Below, piece by piece: positions 9,000 through 17,660 of a stretch of DNA of 64,000 nucleotides. Position numbers and translations under genes: made by a program. How positions within the stretch are numbered: the stretch's first letter is position 1; every line of letters begins with the position of its first letter. The notes under the pieces were generated by a model. That model was not told where the DNA came from, made no database searches, and worked only from the letters and a program-made list of their open reading frames with translations. Source of the DNA: Elusimicrobiota bacterium (GTDB lineage Bacteria; Elusimicrobiota; UBA5214; JBBAAG01); NCBI GenBank assembly GCA_041658405.1, contig JBBAAG010000002.1:65876-129875 (forward strand). Direction: 5' to 3'.

Positions 9000-10304
9000 A
9001 TGATGAGAGAATACAATAGTATGCTGAAGAAATTATTTATAATATCACTTATTATACACATATCAACATTACTTATATTTATCAAGCAAATAAATGCAGC
9101 GGCAGTCACTGGTATAAATTATCAGGGACGGTATAAAGATAATGGTATGTATGTAACAGGGAGTTATACTTTTAAGTTCAAAATATACGATATTGATAAT
9201 ACTTTACTCTGGGCATCAAAACTTGTTGCATTAAATGTTGATCGCGGAATGTTTAATTACGTTCTCCACTGTTCTACTATAAGCTGGGATCTTACAACAC
9301 CATTTGTAGAAGTTAGTGTGGGGCCCGAAGGTTCAACTGAAGGTGAATTGACGGTATTGTCCCCGAGGGAACAGTTGATGGGTGTAGCGTATTCGTTCTA
9401 TACATCAACTGCTGTATACTCACAAACTACCGGCGCAGGAACTGCGAATTATGTAACAAAATTTGCTGCAACAAATCAGGCAGGTAATTCCACTATTTAC
9501 GATAACGGTAACATTGCTATCGGCAACGCCTCACCCGCAAACAAGCTTGATATTGAGGGTAATTGCGCGATTGGTGCTACCTATGCCGGAACAAGTGCGG
9601 GGCCAGCAAACGGGTTGATCATAGAAGGCAATGTCGGTATCGGATTAACTAACCCACAAAACAAGTTGGATGTCGAAGGCGCCGCGGCAATTGGCGCAAC
9701 ATACGCGGGAACAAGCGCGGGGCCGTCAAATGGCTTGATTGTAGAAGGTAAAGTTGGTATTGGAATAACGAATCCTACTGGTACGTTGGAAGTAACAACA
9801 GGTTCAGGCAATACATACGCGCTAAAGATATCAAGCAGTAACGGTACTGAATTATTGTCGGTGAAACACAACGGCACGATTTCAGGATGCGGGTTTATTC
9901 CAATTGGTACAATCGTTGCATGGCACAAATCTTTTGCCAATACCCCTGCTTTACCAGGCTCGTGGGTAGAATGTACCGGCGGTACTGTGTCAGATGCTGC
10001 TTCCCCTATAAACGGCCAGGCAATTCCGAATTTAAACAGTCAAGTCTATGCTGGTAGTAGAGGACGTTATATTCGCGGGGGAACAACATCAGGTTCTACA
10101 AATGCGTCATCACGATTTTCCGGAAATACTGTCAAATACACGTCATCAGGAGCATCTTTTACATACTATGGTATGGCCTTTGGTAAATATTATGATACTG
10201 AGAATGGCGACTTAGTATCATATAGCACAACTGACAATACTTTGGGATATCCTTATGTACAGGTAACAGCAATGACAATGGTGTGGATAATGAGGATAAA
10301 ATGA
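9000..10304 (+). CDS. Secreted NYQGRY-domain fibre protein with tail-collar-like C-terminus (triplet A, first)
   Basis: The protein has a signal peptide ending near INAAA, with a basic MLKK at residues 8-11. An N-terminal domain starts with INYQGRYKDNG and ends with a LSPREQLMGVAYSFYTSTAVYSQ segment (about 37-142). Two to three repeats of the type VGIG..NP.NKLD.EG follow (about 165-265). The C-terminal domain (about 300-434) has IPIGTIVAWHKS, GSWVECTGG, IPNLNS and RGRYIRGG, the layout of the phage tail-collar fold, a trimeric tip module. It is rich in Ser, Thr, Gly and Asn. The start is uncertain: ATG 9000, 9003 and 9021 are all in frame. Its stop overlaps the next gene's ATG (ATGA). Confidence 0.8.
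   Translation: MMREYNSMLKKLFIISLIIHISTLLIFIKQINAAAVTGINYQGRYKDNGMYVTGSYTFKFKIYDIDNTLLWASKLVALNVDRGMFNYVLHCSTISWDLTTPFVEVSVGPEGSTEGELTVLSPREQLMGVAYSFYTSTAVYSQTTGAGTANYVTKFAATNQAGNSTIYDNGNIAIGNASPANKLDIEGNCAIGATYAGTSAGPANGLIIEGNVGIGLTNPQNKLDVEGAAAIGATYAGTSAGPSNGLIVEGKVGIGITNPTGTLEVTTGSGNTYALKISSSNGTELLSVKHNGTISGCGFIPIGTIVAWHKSFANTPALPGSWVECTGGTVSDAASPINGQAIPNLNSQVYAGSRGRYIRGGTTSGSTNASSRFSGNTVKYTSSGASFTYYGMAFGKYYDTENGDLVSYSTTDNTLGYPYVQVTAMTMVWIMRIK
9636..9725 (+). repeat. 90-bp perfect repeat, copy 1 (in first gene of triplet A)
   Basis: This stretch is identical base for base to 10934-11023 in the next gene, while the sequence just outside already differs. It encodes the second NKLDVEG...TSAGP repeat of the shaft. 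Confidence 0.9.
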
Positions 10305-11599
10305 TTTTTATGAAAAACATTTTTTTGTCAATACTGAAACTGGTACTACTACTCTACATTTTGCTGCAATCCATTACAGCGTACTGCGCTATACCGACCG
10401 GGATAAATTATCAGGGGCGTTACCGCGAAAACGGCGTATATATCACAGGCAACCGTGCGTTTCTTTTCAAAATAACTGATAGCGGAGGTACTTCTGAATA
10501 TTGGCGGTCCGGGATCGTTAACCTCAGAGTAGAAAGCGGGTTGTATCATTATGTCCTTAACTTTTCTACAGGACTGAACTGGGTGACTACAACGCCGCAT
10601 ATAGAAGTCAGTGCCGGGCCTGAAGGTTCGACTGAACCACAGTTAATATCGTTAACTCCCCGGGAATTGATAGTTGGTGCGCCCTACGCGTTTTATACGT
10701 CAACTGCAATATATTCACAAAAGACAGGGGTAGGAACCGTAAATTACGTTGCAAAATTTACTGCAACTGATCAGTTGGGAAATTCCAGTAGTATTTATGA
10801 TAACGGCAATGTGGCAATCGGCAACACGTCTCCCGCAAACAAGCTTGATATTGAGGGTAATTGCGCGGTCGGCGCTACCTATGCCGGAACAAGCGCGGGG
10901 CCAGCAAACGGGTTGATCATAGAAGGCAGTGTTGGTATCGGATTAACTAACCCACAAAACAAGTTGGATGTCGAAGGCGCCGCGGCAATTGGCGCAACAT
11001 ACGCGGGAACAAGCGCGGGGCCGAGTAACGGGTTGATAGTCGAAGGGAAAGTTGGGATCGGGATAACAAATCCTTCAGGTACATTGGAAATTCAAACTGG
11101 TTCAGGAAACACATATGCGCTTAAAATATCAAGCAGTAACGGGACGACCGAAATAATGTCGGTAAAACATAGTGGAACAATCTCCGGTTTTGGCATTGCT
11201 CCTATTGGTTCAATTGTAGCATGGCACAAATCATTATCCGGGGTACCTTCTTTACCTGCGGGTTGGGTTGAATGCACTGGTGGTACTGTATCAGATGTTG
11301 ATTCGCCAATCAACGGGCAAGCAATTCCTGATTTGAATAGTGAAAAATATGCTGGTGGCAGAGGACTTTATCTTCGCGGGGGAACAACATCTGGGTCATT
11401 CAATGAATCAACACGGTATTCCGGGAATGGTACAAAGTACGCTGGACAAAGCGGAACTTATTATGGCGCTGCTTATGCGCAATGGAATGATACAGAAAAT
11501 GGTGCTCTTGTGACATATAGCACAACTGACAACACTCTTGGGTATCCCTATATTCAGGTAACAGCAATGACGATGGTGTGGATTATGAAAACAAAGTAA
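10301..11599 (+). CDS. Secreted NYQGRY-domain fibre protein with tail-collar-like C-terminus (triplet A, second)
   Basis: A paralogue of its upstream neighbour with the same layout: a hydrophobic signal peptide (LKLVLLLYILLQSITAYC), INYQGRYRENGVYITG, LTPRELIVGAPYAFYTST, VGIG-type repeats and a collar-like domain. The collar has IAPIGSIVAWHKS, GWVECTGG, IPDLNS, RGLYLRGG and the common C-terminal LGYPYIQVTAMTMVWIM. I chose ATG 10301 because it overlaps the previous stop (ATGA) and has GAGGA at 10292-10296 ahead of it; an upstream GTG (10283) lacks this support. The shaft shares a 90-bp perfect repeat with the first gene. The role as a surface fibre is inferred. Confidence 0.82.
   Translation: MIFMKNIFLSILKLVLLLYILLQSITAYCAIPTGINYQGRYRENGVYITGNRAFLFKITDSGGTSEYWRSGIVNLRVESGLYHYVLNFSTGLNWVTTTPHIEVSAGPEGSTEPQLISLTPRELIVGAPYAFYTSTAIYSQKTGVGTVNYVAKFTATDQLGNSSSIYDNGNVAIGNTSPANKLDIEGNCAVGATYAGTSAGPANGLIIEGSVGIGLTNPQNKLDVEGAAAIGATYAGTSAGPSNGLIVEGKVGIGITNPSGTLEIQTGSGNTYALKISSSNGTTEIMSVKHSGTISGFGIAPIGSIVAWHKSLSGVPSLPAGWVECTGGTVSDVDSPINGQAIPDLNSEKYAGGRGLYLRGGTTSGSFNESTRYSGNGTKYAGQSGTYYGAAYAQWNDTENGALVTYSTTDNTLGYPYIQVTAMTMVWIMKTK
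10934..11023 (+). repeat. 90-bp perfect repeat, copy 2 (in second gene of triplet A)
   Basis: Identical to 9636-9725. The flanking codons differ at synonymous and non-synonymous sites, which points to recent gene conversion or a very recent local duplication between the two paralogues. Confidence 0.9.
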
Positions 11600-11607
11600 A
11601 TAAATAT

Positions 11608-12900
11608 ATGAAAAATAATATGAGATTGATACTGAAACCAATATTTTTGTTTTACATTATGCTGCAATCAGTAGCAATGTTAAGCGAAGCGCCTAACGGG
11701 ATGACATATCAGGGGCGTTACCGTGAAAATGGTGTTTTTATCTCAGGAACCCGTGCGTTTCTTTTCAAAATATCAAATAACGATGGCGCTTCTGTATACT
11801 GGCGTTCTCCCATTGTGAATTTATCTATAGAAAAAGGGTTGTTCAGTTATACCCTTCTTTGTTCTACGGGAATAAATTGGAGTGACACACAACCGTTTAT
11901 AGAAGTAAGGGTTGGCCCCGCCGGTTCAGCTGAAGGACAGTTGACTGTATTAGCTCCCCGGGAACAGTTGATGGGTGCAGCGTATTCATATTTTGCATCT
12001 ACTACTACGTATTCACAAAAAACCGGGGCTGGTACTGCAAATAATTATCCTGCAAAATTTGTTGCAGCTGATCAGGTAGGAAATTCTTCTACGATATACG
12101 ATAACGGCAGTGTGGCAATCGGTAATGCATCACCGGCAAACAAGCTTGATGTTGAAGGCAGTTGCGCAATCGGTGCGACGTATTCCGGTACGTCGGCTGC
12201 GCCGAATAACGGGTTGATTGTGGAAGGTAATACTGGGATTGGGACAAGTAGTCCACAAAACAAACTTGATATTGAAGGTGCAGTAGCAGTTGGCGCAACA
12301 TATTCGGGTACATCAGCCGCGCCAAGTAACGGGTTAATAGTAGAAGGTAAAGTGGGGATCGGTATGACAAATCCTTCTGCAACATTGGACATAAAAACCG
12401 GTTCAGGGAATACGTATTCACTGAAATTGTCTAGTAACAACGGGACAGAGTTGATGTCAGTAACACAAAGCGGCACTCTTTCGGGCTACGGAATTTTGCC
12501 GATAGGCGTAATTATGGCTTGGCATAAATCATTAACCGGTGTTCCGGCGTTACCTTCCGGCTGGGTGGAATGTAGCGGGCAAGTATTATCAGATGCGGCT
12601 TCGGTTTATAATGGCCAAACAATACCTAATTTGAACAGTCAGGTCTATGCTGGCAGTAGAGGACGGTATATTCGAGGGGGAACAACTTCAGGTTCCACAA
12701 ACGCGTCAACACGGTATTCCGGGAATGGAACCCAATATACCGGAGTGAATACTGCAAATTATTACGGTGGAAACATTCTGGGATATTTTTATGATACCGA
12801 AAATGGTACAAAAAATTCATATAGTAGTGTCGATAATTTAGGTTATCCATATATACAAGTAGCAGCTATGACAGTGGTGTGGATTATGCGTGTGAAATAG
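11608..12900 (+). CDS. Secreted NYQGRY-domain fibre protein with tail-collar-like C-terminus (triplet A, third)
   Basis: Third paralogue of the triplet, 430 residues from the ATG at 11608. A signal peptide (LKPIFLFYIMLQSVAMLS) leads into MTYQGRYRENGVFISG, the LAPREQLMGAAYSYFAST end of the first domain, then VGIG/NKLD.EG repeats with GTSAAP linkers. The collar-like tip has ILPIGVIMAWHKS, GWVECSGQ, IPNLNSQ and RGRYIRGG. The residues around RYIRGGTTSGSTNAST match the first gene more than the second. The ATG follows the upstream TAA by eight bases, with no strong ribosome site; ATG 11620 and GTG 11578 are alternatives. It closes this operon: a 114-bp gap with a separate promoter candidate follows. 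Confidence 0.8.
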   Translation: MKNNMRLILKPIFLFYIMLQSVAMLSEAPNGMTYQGRYRENGVFISGTRAFLFKISNNDGASVYWRSPIVNLSIEKGLFSYTLLCSTGINWSDTQPFIEVRVGPAGSAEGQLTVLAPREQLMGAAYSYFASTTTYSQKTGAGTANNYPAKFVAADQVGNSSTIYDNGSVAIGNASPANKLDVEGSCAIGATYSGTSAAPNNGLIVEGNTGIGTSSPQNKLDIEGAVAVGATYSGTSAAPSNGLIVEGKVGIGMTNPSATLDIKTGSGNTYSLKLSSNNGTELMSVTQSGTLSGYGILPIGVIMAWHKSLTGVPALPSGWVECSGQVLSDAASVYNGQTIPNLNSQVYAGSRGRYIRGGTTSGSTNASTRYSGNGTQYTGVNTANYYGGNILGYFYDTENGTKNSYSSVDNLGYPYIQVAAMTVVWIMRVK

Positions 12901-12964
12901 GATATTTATCCGCATCAAGTTTGCAGTGCTAAAAAAACAGGGCTACGGTTTCTATAAACACTTC

Positions 12965-12994
12965 TTATCAAAAATAATGCATATTTACTATAAT
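12965..12994 (+). promoter_or_regulatory. Promoter candidate before the GH10-like gene
   Basis: TTATCA (12965-12970) and a perfect TATAAT (12989-12994) are separated by 18 bp in the 114-bp gap after triplet A. The -35 is weak. An AGGA at 13003-13006 lies eight bases ahead of the ATG of the next gene. No hairpin terminator was seen in this gap. Confidence 0.45.
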
Positions 12995-13014
12995 ATAAAA
13001 CCAGGACGATAACG

Positions 13015-16000
13015 ATGAGAATAAAAAATACAATGTATAAAACTATATATCTGATCTGTCTGATAGCAACACTTCTTGTATCCAACTTTACCAGCGCCTG
13101 TCTCGCGGATTATACATTGACTGTAAATATAAACCTCGTTGGCAGTATTCCCGCACCTGAGAGTACTGTAGATACCATAAAATGCTGGGACTTAAACACC
13201 GAACCATTACCTCCAAAATCTGTGGTTACCACAACCGGTACCGCAACGATAATAATTTCTACTACCACACCGGTACAGCTGGGGGTTTTACTTACAGTAC
13301 CGAATTTCGGTACTGTATATGTTTATGCTGATAACAACGGTAACGGTTATACCAGTGCGGCAACTATAAACCTTGTATCCGCCGCAAAAGTTACACGGTA
13401 TAACCGCGTGAAAGCAGCAACAACTGCTGCGATTACTGACGGTGTACCTTTACGTTCCGACTTTATGGCTGACGTTGAACGCGCAGGGGCTAATAGTATG
13501 TATACATCATTAGCGGAATCACTGAGGTTGGGGGAAGAACTGTCACTGGCAAAAGCGCGGTACCGTATGCAGAAAGCCGGGATGCCGAGGCAAAAATTTT
13601 TTTTCAGTGCAAATTCGTTCTCTCATATGTACAACCCCACGGTATTCGACCCGTTGTTCAAGGATATGTTCAACTTCGGGACATCATTTTTTTATTGGGG
13701 TATGATCCAGGCGAGTTCAACTACAGCGATAGATTATGCGCGGGTAGATGCTGAAATAAACTTTGTCTCTTCATTTGCCACCCCGCGCCCCTGCGCGATT
13801 GTTTATTGGTACCCCACCTGGGCGGCCTCGTTGTCATTCACTGATCTAAAAACTAAATGCACAAGCCTTGTAACAGAATTTATTACACGTTACAAAAGTT
13901 ATACCAAATATTTTGAGATTATCAACGAACACCATGATGTCTATAACCCGAACAAGCTTACTCATGCGGAAGCGAACTCGTTGACGAAAGGATCGTTGTA
14001 TGCTGCAAGGCAGGCAATGCCGGACTGCCAGCGTATTGTCAACGTAACCTACATGTTTGCCGACTACGCAACAAAACCTAAGAGTACGAAAAGGTCGCCA
14101 TTAAGGTATTTCAAGGAAATAATTGCTGATGGTTCGGTATTTGAGATCGTCGGGATACAAATGTATTATAACTCACAGGATATTTTTGAGATTGACAGAA
14201 AACTTGACCAGTACGCTGCACTGGGGAAGCCTATACATATTACAGAACAAAGCGCGCCATCAGAATCTATCCCTGACCCGCTCTGCGGGAAGCCGGATAA
14301 AGATCCCGGGCCAGGGTGGCATGGTGACTGGTCAGAGACAATGCAGGCTGACCGTATAGAACAGTTGTACACACTGTTTTATAGTAAGTCAGCGGTTGAA
14401 GCTATCGGCTGGTGGGACTTTATGGACCTTGATACATACCAGCCGTGGAGCGGGTTAATCCGTCGTGACAATACGCCAAAACAAAGTTATACGCGCTTAC
14501 TGGGATTACGTAAAAGTTATTGGTGTGACTATGATAAGAGCCCAAAATTAATCGTCACAAACCCGCCGGCGAAAGTGCATAAGGTCAATAACGGTATACC
14601 GATAACGTTTACTACCCCCGATACTCTGGACTTAACAAAATCTGTCTTAAAGTACCGTATAAAAGAGGGTACCGCGTGGTCAAACACATGGAATACCGTG
14701 GCAGTGGTAAGTACCGGCGGGATAGGGTACAGCGGGACTATACCGTCAAACGCAATAACCTCTGGGACAACATTATTCCAATGGCAGTTTGAGGTAGCAA
14801 ACTCAACCGGATATTTTACGGTTACACCGTTGAAAACGTTTGATATCATAACCATCACTCCACCGACAAGTGTCAGTGTTAAAACAATCAGTGATGTGTA
14901 CGATAAACTTAAAATCAGCTGGGCAGCATCAACTTCCGCGGGGATAAAGGATTATATGTTGTACCGGTCGGTAACTTCCGGCAGCGGGTATGTTAAAGTT
15001 GTATCCACAGGGATCGCACTCGGTGTTACCAGTTATTATGATTCCGGATTAGAGAGTAATAAATCGTATTACTACGTCCTTACCTCGCGTGATGAGTTAA
15101 ATAACGAAAGCGCGTACTCAAAAGAAGCGTCCTCTACGACAGTAACGACAGACCTTACTGCCCCGGTGAATGTCAGCGTGTTAAGCTCAAAATGCAGTGA
15201 GCTCAGGATCGGGTGGACAGTGTCTACTTCCGTAGTATTGAAGGATTACATTCTTTACAGATCAACCACCCCAGGCAGCGGATATGTAAAAATTACCTCT
15301 ACCGGCATACCGCCGGGTGTTACCAGCTACGTTGATACCGGGTTGGGGAGTAATAAAGAGTATTACTATGTCCTTACTTCGCGGGATACAGGGAATAACG
15401 AAAGTGAATATTCAAATCAGGCAGCAGGAACTACAACCAACATTTTACCGCCCACAAATGTTTATGCGTTCAGTAGTAAACAGGGAGTAGTGACAATCGA
15501 ATGGGCGGCATCAGTGTCGTCAGGGTTTAAGGACTACATCCTTTACCGTTCCACAAGTTCCGGCAGCGGGTATATCTCCGTGGTATCTACGGGGATAAGT
15601 TCTAATTCAACAATTTATTACGATAACGGGTTGGAGGCTAACAAAAAGTATTACTACGCGCTTATTACCAGGGATGCGTTGAATAAGGAAAGCCAGTATT
15701 CAAACGAAACATCATTTACTGTCATTGACCTCTCACCCCCGGTAAATGTTAGTGCAAAAGTTGTTAGTAATAAATGCGGGGAGTTAATAATTGAATGGGA
15801 AGAATCTTCTTCTACCGGCGTTAAGGATTATATTCTTTACCGGTCGTTATCTCCTGGCAGCGGGTATGTTTGTGTGGTATCGACTGGAATAGACGCTGAT
15901 GCAAATAGTTATATTGATTCAGGGTTAGAGAATAACAGAAAGTATTATTACGTTCTCACCGCACGGGATATGCTTGACGGAGAAAGTGCGTATTCAAACA

Positions 16001-17556
16001 TAGCGTCTTCAACGACGATAGCGTTACAATTAAAAATCCCGTCGGGCCTTACCGTAACAAACGCGGGGCTTGGTACGCAGTTGAACCTTGTGTGGGCTAT
16101 AAATACTGAACTGGACTTCAGTAAATACGCGGTGTATCGGAATATTACAAACAACTATATTACCTCGGTATTGATCTCAACTGTTACAGTGAATAGTTAT
16201 AGCGATAAGGGTTTGGTTAATAACACAACCTACTATTACTGGCTCCGCGCGTTTAATACCAACGGGGATGGGACACAGTATTCTTTACCTGCTTATGGTT
16301 TTATACCGTACTCCAGCACTGCAACGGTAACCGTCCCGGTCCCTGAATGGATAAGTTCTACTGACGAAAAAACAGGCGGTGTATTAACGCTTAATTGGGA
16401 AATGTCGGATACTATAAGCGCGATTGTGGCGTTCAATATTTACCGCGCAACCGCAAAACCCGGCCCGTATAAATTTATCACTAACGTAACGCGTGTATCC
16501 GGTAATCCCGCATACCAGGCGTATCAGGATACAAACTTGATTAATAACACAAGTTATTACTATAAATTAACTGCCGTGGATAACCGCGGGAATGAAAGTA
16601 GTAAGTCCGCTGATCTTACGGGGTATCCAACAATTGGAAGCAGCGGGGATAATATCCCGCCAAGTGTGCCGACAGGGTTGACGATAACGCCGTTGCCGGA
16701 AGGGTACAGTTTGTTTATCGAGTGGAAAGCTAATACGGATACCGGCTTAAAAGAGTATATGGTCTACCGCGCGGAAGAGTATAACGGTACGTATATCCCG
16801 ATATTCAATACTTTACCAAACAAGCTTTCTTTTACGGATACACAACTTGAGAATGAGGTTACGTATTACTACAGAATCGCGGCAGTGGATACCAGCCAGA
16901 ACAGCAGCGATTATTCCGCAGTTGTCTCCGGGATACCGCATGACGAAACTCCGCCAGTAATTTCATGCGTAACAATCTTGCCGATAACCGTGATGGAAGG
17001 GACAAAGATTAGAATTACGTTTGTGATAGACGAACAAACTGAATGCAAGGTCGTACCTGTTGTTAAGGTGAACAATAATCTTGCAACTTACGAAAACGGA
17101 TACGTTGATATTCTTGGGAATTATGTGGATTACAGTTACGGTTATGTCGTGACAAAAGAAGATTTGTTGTACGGCCGTCCGCTGGAAGTAAAGATCAGCG
17201 CGCAAAATACCAGCGGGCAAGTAAGTTCTGTCACCAAAAACATTGCGGTGTTTGTTACTGTAGAAGAAAACACAACAAGCGTTATGCCCAATATTATACG
17301 GCTAAACCAGTCTGACACCAAACTTGTGATACAGTATAGGTTGATGGAAGACGCGGCATACGCGCGGGTTGAAGTATACAATACTGCCGGTGAACTCGTA
17401 CGGTCGTTACCGGTAAACTCCCCTACCCGCGGGGTGTCAGCGGTTGAATGGGATGGGAAGAACGATAACGGCGAACCCGTGGCATCAGGGATATACCTTG
17501 TGCAGTTCATATCTGATATCTACAAAAACACCAAAAAAGTTGTGGTGATAAAGTAA
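13015..17556 (+). CDS. Secreted GH10-like glycoside hydrolase with seven FN3 domains and FlgD-like C-terminus
   Basis: A signal peptide (about 1-31) precedes a small beta domain (to ~125) and a TIM-barrel-like region (~150-505). In that region FEIINEHH (Glu305) and IHITEQ (Glu411) are placed like the acid/base and nucleophile of GH10 enzymes. The following WWDFMD, GLIRRDNTPKQSY and LLGLR agree with the end of a GH10 barrel. An Ig-like segment, seven FN3 domains (about 617-1305; the first four closely alike), another Ig-like segment and a FlgD-type C-terminal domain (ARVEVYNTAGELV, GKNDNGEPVASGIY) follow. Substrate is unknown; many GH10 enzymes cut xylan, but this barrel is divergent. It sits alone between fibre triplets A and B. 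Confidence 0.78.
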   Translation: MRIKNTMYKTIYLICLIATLLVSNFTSACLADYTLTVNINLVGSIPAPESTVDTIKCWDLNTEPLPPKSVVTTTGTATIIISTTTPVQLGVLLTVPNFGTVYVYADNNGNGYTSAATINLVSAAKVTRYNRVKAATTAAITDGVPLRSDFMADVERAGANSMYTSLAESLRLGEELSLAKARYRMQKAGMPRQKFFFSANSFSHMYNPTVFDPLFKDMFNFGTSFFYWGMIQASSTTAIDYARVDAEINFVSSFATPRPCAIVYWYPTWAASLSFTDLKTKCTSLVTEFITRYKSYTKYFEIINEHHDVYNPNKLTHAEANSLTKGSLYAARQAMPDCQRIVNVTYMFADYATKPKSTKRSPLRYFKEIIADGSVFEIVGIQMYYNSQDIFEIDRKLDQYAALGKPIHITEQSAPSESIPDPLCGKPDKDPGPGWHGDWSETMQADRIEQLYTLFYSKSAVEAIGWWDFMDLDTYQPWSGLIRRDNTPKQSYTRLLGLRKSYWCDYDKSPKLIVTNPPAKVHKVNNGIPITFTTPDTLDLTKSVLKYRIKEGTAWSNTWNTVAVVSTGGIGYSGTIPSNAITSGTTLFQWQFEVANSTGYFTVTPLKTFDIITITPPTSVSVKTISDVYDKLKISWAASTSAGIKDYMLYRSVTSGSGYVKVVSTGIALGVTSYYDSGLESNKSYYYVLTSRDELNNESAYSKEASSTTVTTDLTAPVNVSVLSSKCSELRIGWTVSTSVVLKDYILYRSTTPGSGYVKITSTGIPPGVTSYVDTGLGSNKEYYYVLTSRDTGNNESEYSNQAAGTTTNILPPTNVYAFSSKQGVVTIEWAASVSSGFKDYILYRSTSSGSGYISVVSTGISSNSTIYYDNGLEANKKYYYALITRDALNKESQYSNETSFTVIDLSPPVNVSAKVVSNKCGELIIEWEESSSTGVKDYILYRSLSPGSGYVCVVSTGIDADANSYIDSGLENNRKYYYVLTARDMLDGESAYSNIASSTTIALQLKIPSGLTVTNAGLGTQLNLVWAINTELDFSKYAVYRNITNNYITSVLISTVTVNSYSDKGLVNNTTYYYWLRAFNTNGDGTQYSLPAYGFIPYSSTATVTVPVPEWISSTDEKTGGVLTLNWEMSDTISAIVAFNIYRATAKPGPYKFITNVTRVSGNPAYQAYQDTNLINNTSYYYKLTAVDNRGNESSKSADLTGYPTIGSSGDNIPPSVPTGLTITPLPEGYSLFIEWKANTDTGLKEYMVYRAEEYNGTYIPIFNTLPNKLSFTDTQLENEVTYYYRIAAVDTSQNSSDYSAVVSGIPHDETPPVISCVTILPITVMEGTKIRITFVIDEQTECKVVPVVKVNNNLATYENGYVDILGNYVDYSYGYVVTKEDLLYGRPLEVKISAQNTSGQVSSVTKNIAVFVTVEENTTSVMPNIIRLNQSDTKLVIQYRLMEDAAYARVEVYNTAGELVRSLPVNSPTRGVSAVEWDGKNDNGEPVASGIYLVQFISDIYKNTKKVVVIK
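14858..16020 (+). repeat. Four tandem FN3 repeats of about 290 bp
   Basis: Four consecutive FN3 units begin near 14858, 15151, 15441 and 15736. They share KDYMLYRS/KDYILYRS, SGSGYVKVVSTGI or close variants, YYYVLTSRD and a YSN end. The three later FN3 units of the same protein have diverged, so this block looks like the most recent expansion. Confidence 0.85.
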
Positions 17557-17567
17557 AACATTATTAG

Positions 17568-17596
17568 TTGACAATTACTGCATTTATCACTATACT
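17568..17596 (+). promoter_or_regulatory. Near-consensus sigma-70 promoter before fibre triplet B
   Basis: TTGACA (17568-17573), a 17-bp spacer and TATACT (17591-17596) lie about 65 bp before the ATG at 17661. The spacer and the bases after the -10 nearly match the region before triplet C (27207-27250), so the two promoters are duplicated or kept alike. A GAGGG six bases before the ATG is the ribosome site. Confidence 0.75.
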
Positions 17597-17660
17597 TTTA
17601 ATAAAGAGTTTAGGGTTTGACTATATAAAATAAACCGTTTATTATAATAGAGGGTTTTGG

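Noticed and set aside
9581..12476. Long antisense frames (for example 12072-12476) within the triplet A genes
   Set aside because: They repeat with the shaft repeats of the sense genes and are a by-product of Gly/Ser/Thr-rich periodic coding.
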